NCBI GenBank assembly: GCA_964606055.1
Contig: CAZSFA010000065.1
Span: 1 to 15,650 of the forward strand
Length of the DNA: 15,650 nucleotides
DNA from: Roseitalea sp964606055
GTDB taxonomy: Bacteria; Pseudomonadota; Alphaproteobacteria; Rhizobiales; Rhizobiaceae
Direction: 5' to 3'
The notes below the pieces were generated by a model. The model was not told where the DNA came from. It was given only the letters and a program-made list of their open reading frames with translations, and searched no databases. A program made the position numbers and the translations under genes. Below, one piece after another: positions 15,478 through 15,650 of the stretch (positions within the stretch are counted from its first letter, which is position 1; every line of letters starts with the position of its first letter).

Positions 15478-15482
15478 CCTCT
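15478..15482 (-). promoter_or_regulatory. Ribosome binding site deciding the start of the first yejA
   Basis: The minus strand reads AGAGG, 5 nt before ATG 15472. The alternative GTG (15476-15478) shares its first base with this motif and would have no spacing, so the ATG is the better start. Confidence 0.6.
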
Positions 15483-15503
15483 GAGCAAACACGGTCATGC
15501 TTC

Positions 15504-15531
15504 AGATTAGGGCCGTTTGCGGCGATTCAAA
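15504..15531 (-). promoter_or_regulatory. Weak promoter candidate for the yej operon
   Basis: On the minus strand TTTGAA (15526-15531) and TAATCT (15504-15509) are separated by 16 bases and lie about 30 bases upstream of the first yejA start. They resemble -35 and -10 boxes only loosely. The position, between an upstream terminator and the operon's first gene, is what makes it worth recording. Confidence 0.3.
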
Positions 15532-15536
15532 GCCTT

Positions 15537-15573
15537 AAAACGACGGCCGGGCGCGTCGTCCCGGCCTGCCGTC
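15537..15573 (-). terminator. Rho-independent terminator of the gene upstream of yej
   Basis: Read on the minus strand, GACGGC, a bulged A and GGCCGGG pair across an 8-base loop with CCCGGCCGTC, and the stem is followed directly by GTTTT. The wobble pair in the lower stem works only on the minus strand, which fixes the orientation. It begins 23 bases after the stop of the partial gene at the right edge and separates that gene from the yej operon. Confidence 0.7.
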
Positions 15574-15596
15574 TCACATTTGTGTCAGCGCTGCTG

Positions 15597-15650
15597 CTAT
15601 TCGGCCGGCGCTTCCGCATCTTCGGCCGGTGCGGATTCGGCATCGGCCGG
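15597..15650 (-). CDS. C-terminal end of an unidentified protein with Ala/Pro/Glu-rich tail
   Basis: The last 17 codons and a TAG stop of a minus-strand frame are visible, reading PADAESAPAEDAEAPAE. Acidic, Ala/Pro-rich tails of this kind are common at the C-termini of several alphaproteobacterial proteins, including ribosomal and envelope proteins, so the identity cannot be told. Support for it being coding comes from the rho-independent terminator 23 bases downstream in the matching orientation. The repeated GGCCGG words in the DNA follow from the repeated Pro-Ala codons. The other strand is also open here, so the call is moderate. Confidence 0.45.
   Translation of the reverse strand, partial: PADAESAPAEDAEAPAE

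Noticed and set aside
15600..15650. Repeated GGCCGG words near the right edge as a DNA repeat element
   Set aside because: They are explained by repeated Pro-Ala codons in the C-terminal tail of a minus-strand gene; too little is visible to claim a repeat family.

Overview
The window is high-GC DNA (roughly mid-60s per cent by eye) from an alphaproteobacterium, most likely of the order Hyphomicrobiales (Rhizobiales). The evidence is the cpa/tad pilus gene order, a yejA-yejA-yejB-yejE-yejF operon with two solute-binding proteins, a near-consensus CtrA site and dense coding with many ATGA stop/start overlaps. It reads as chromosomal housekeeping and envelope-biology DNA. I see no insertion sequence, integrase, phage gene, CRISPR array, tRNA or rRNA, and no gene-free stretch longer than about 190 bases.

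Left part (1-4100): the 3' end of the Flp/Tad pilus operon. It holds the secretion ATPase cpaF (5' end cut by the window edge), then the two inner-membrane platform genes tadB and tadC, all on the plus strand and tightly spaced. A convergent minus-strand gene for the TPR lipoprotein TadD follows, with a GC-rich hairpin between tadC and tadD. A near-consensus CtrA site lies upstream of tadD and covers the start codon of the next gene.

Middle (4098-7757): a plus-strand group of an M17 (leucyl aminopeptidase family) enzyme, a short MarR-type regulator and a cytoplasmic SH3/NlpC-P60 (C40) cysteine peptidase. The last two overlap by ATGA. A palindromic operator candidate sits just before the marR-like gene. 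The aminopeptidase plus a YkfC-like C40 peptidase suggests degradation of imported or recycled cell-wall peptides. A minus-strand GhrA-type 2-hydroxyacid dehydrogenase converges on the C40 gene with a 7-bp tail overlap.

Right part (7793-15472, minus strand): a complete peptide ABC importer of the Yej type, transcribed right to left. The order is two tandem solute-binding proteins (one with a Sec signal, one with a Tat signal), permeases YejB and YejE and the fused double ATPase YejF, with ghrA as a possible distal gene. At the far right a rho-independent terminator separates this operon from the last codons of an unidentified minus-strand gene with an Ala/Pro/Glu-rich tail. Relatives of this importer are known to take up microcin C in E. 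coli, host antimicrobial peptides in Sinorhizobium and, in Agrobacterium, cell-wall muropeptides. The adjacent M17 and C40 peptidases fit the muropeptide role best, but that is inference. Nothing here is clearly a new system; the most interesting points are this possible import-and-degrade neighbourhood, the split Sec/Tat binding proteins and the CtrA-like site.
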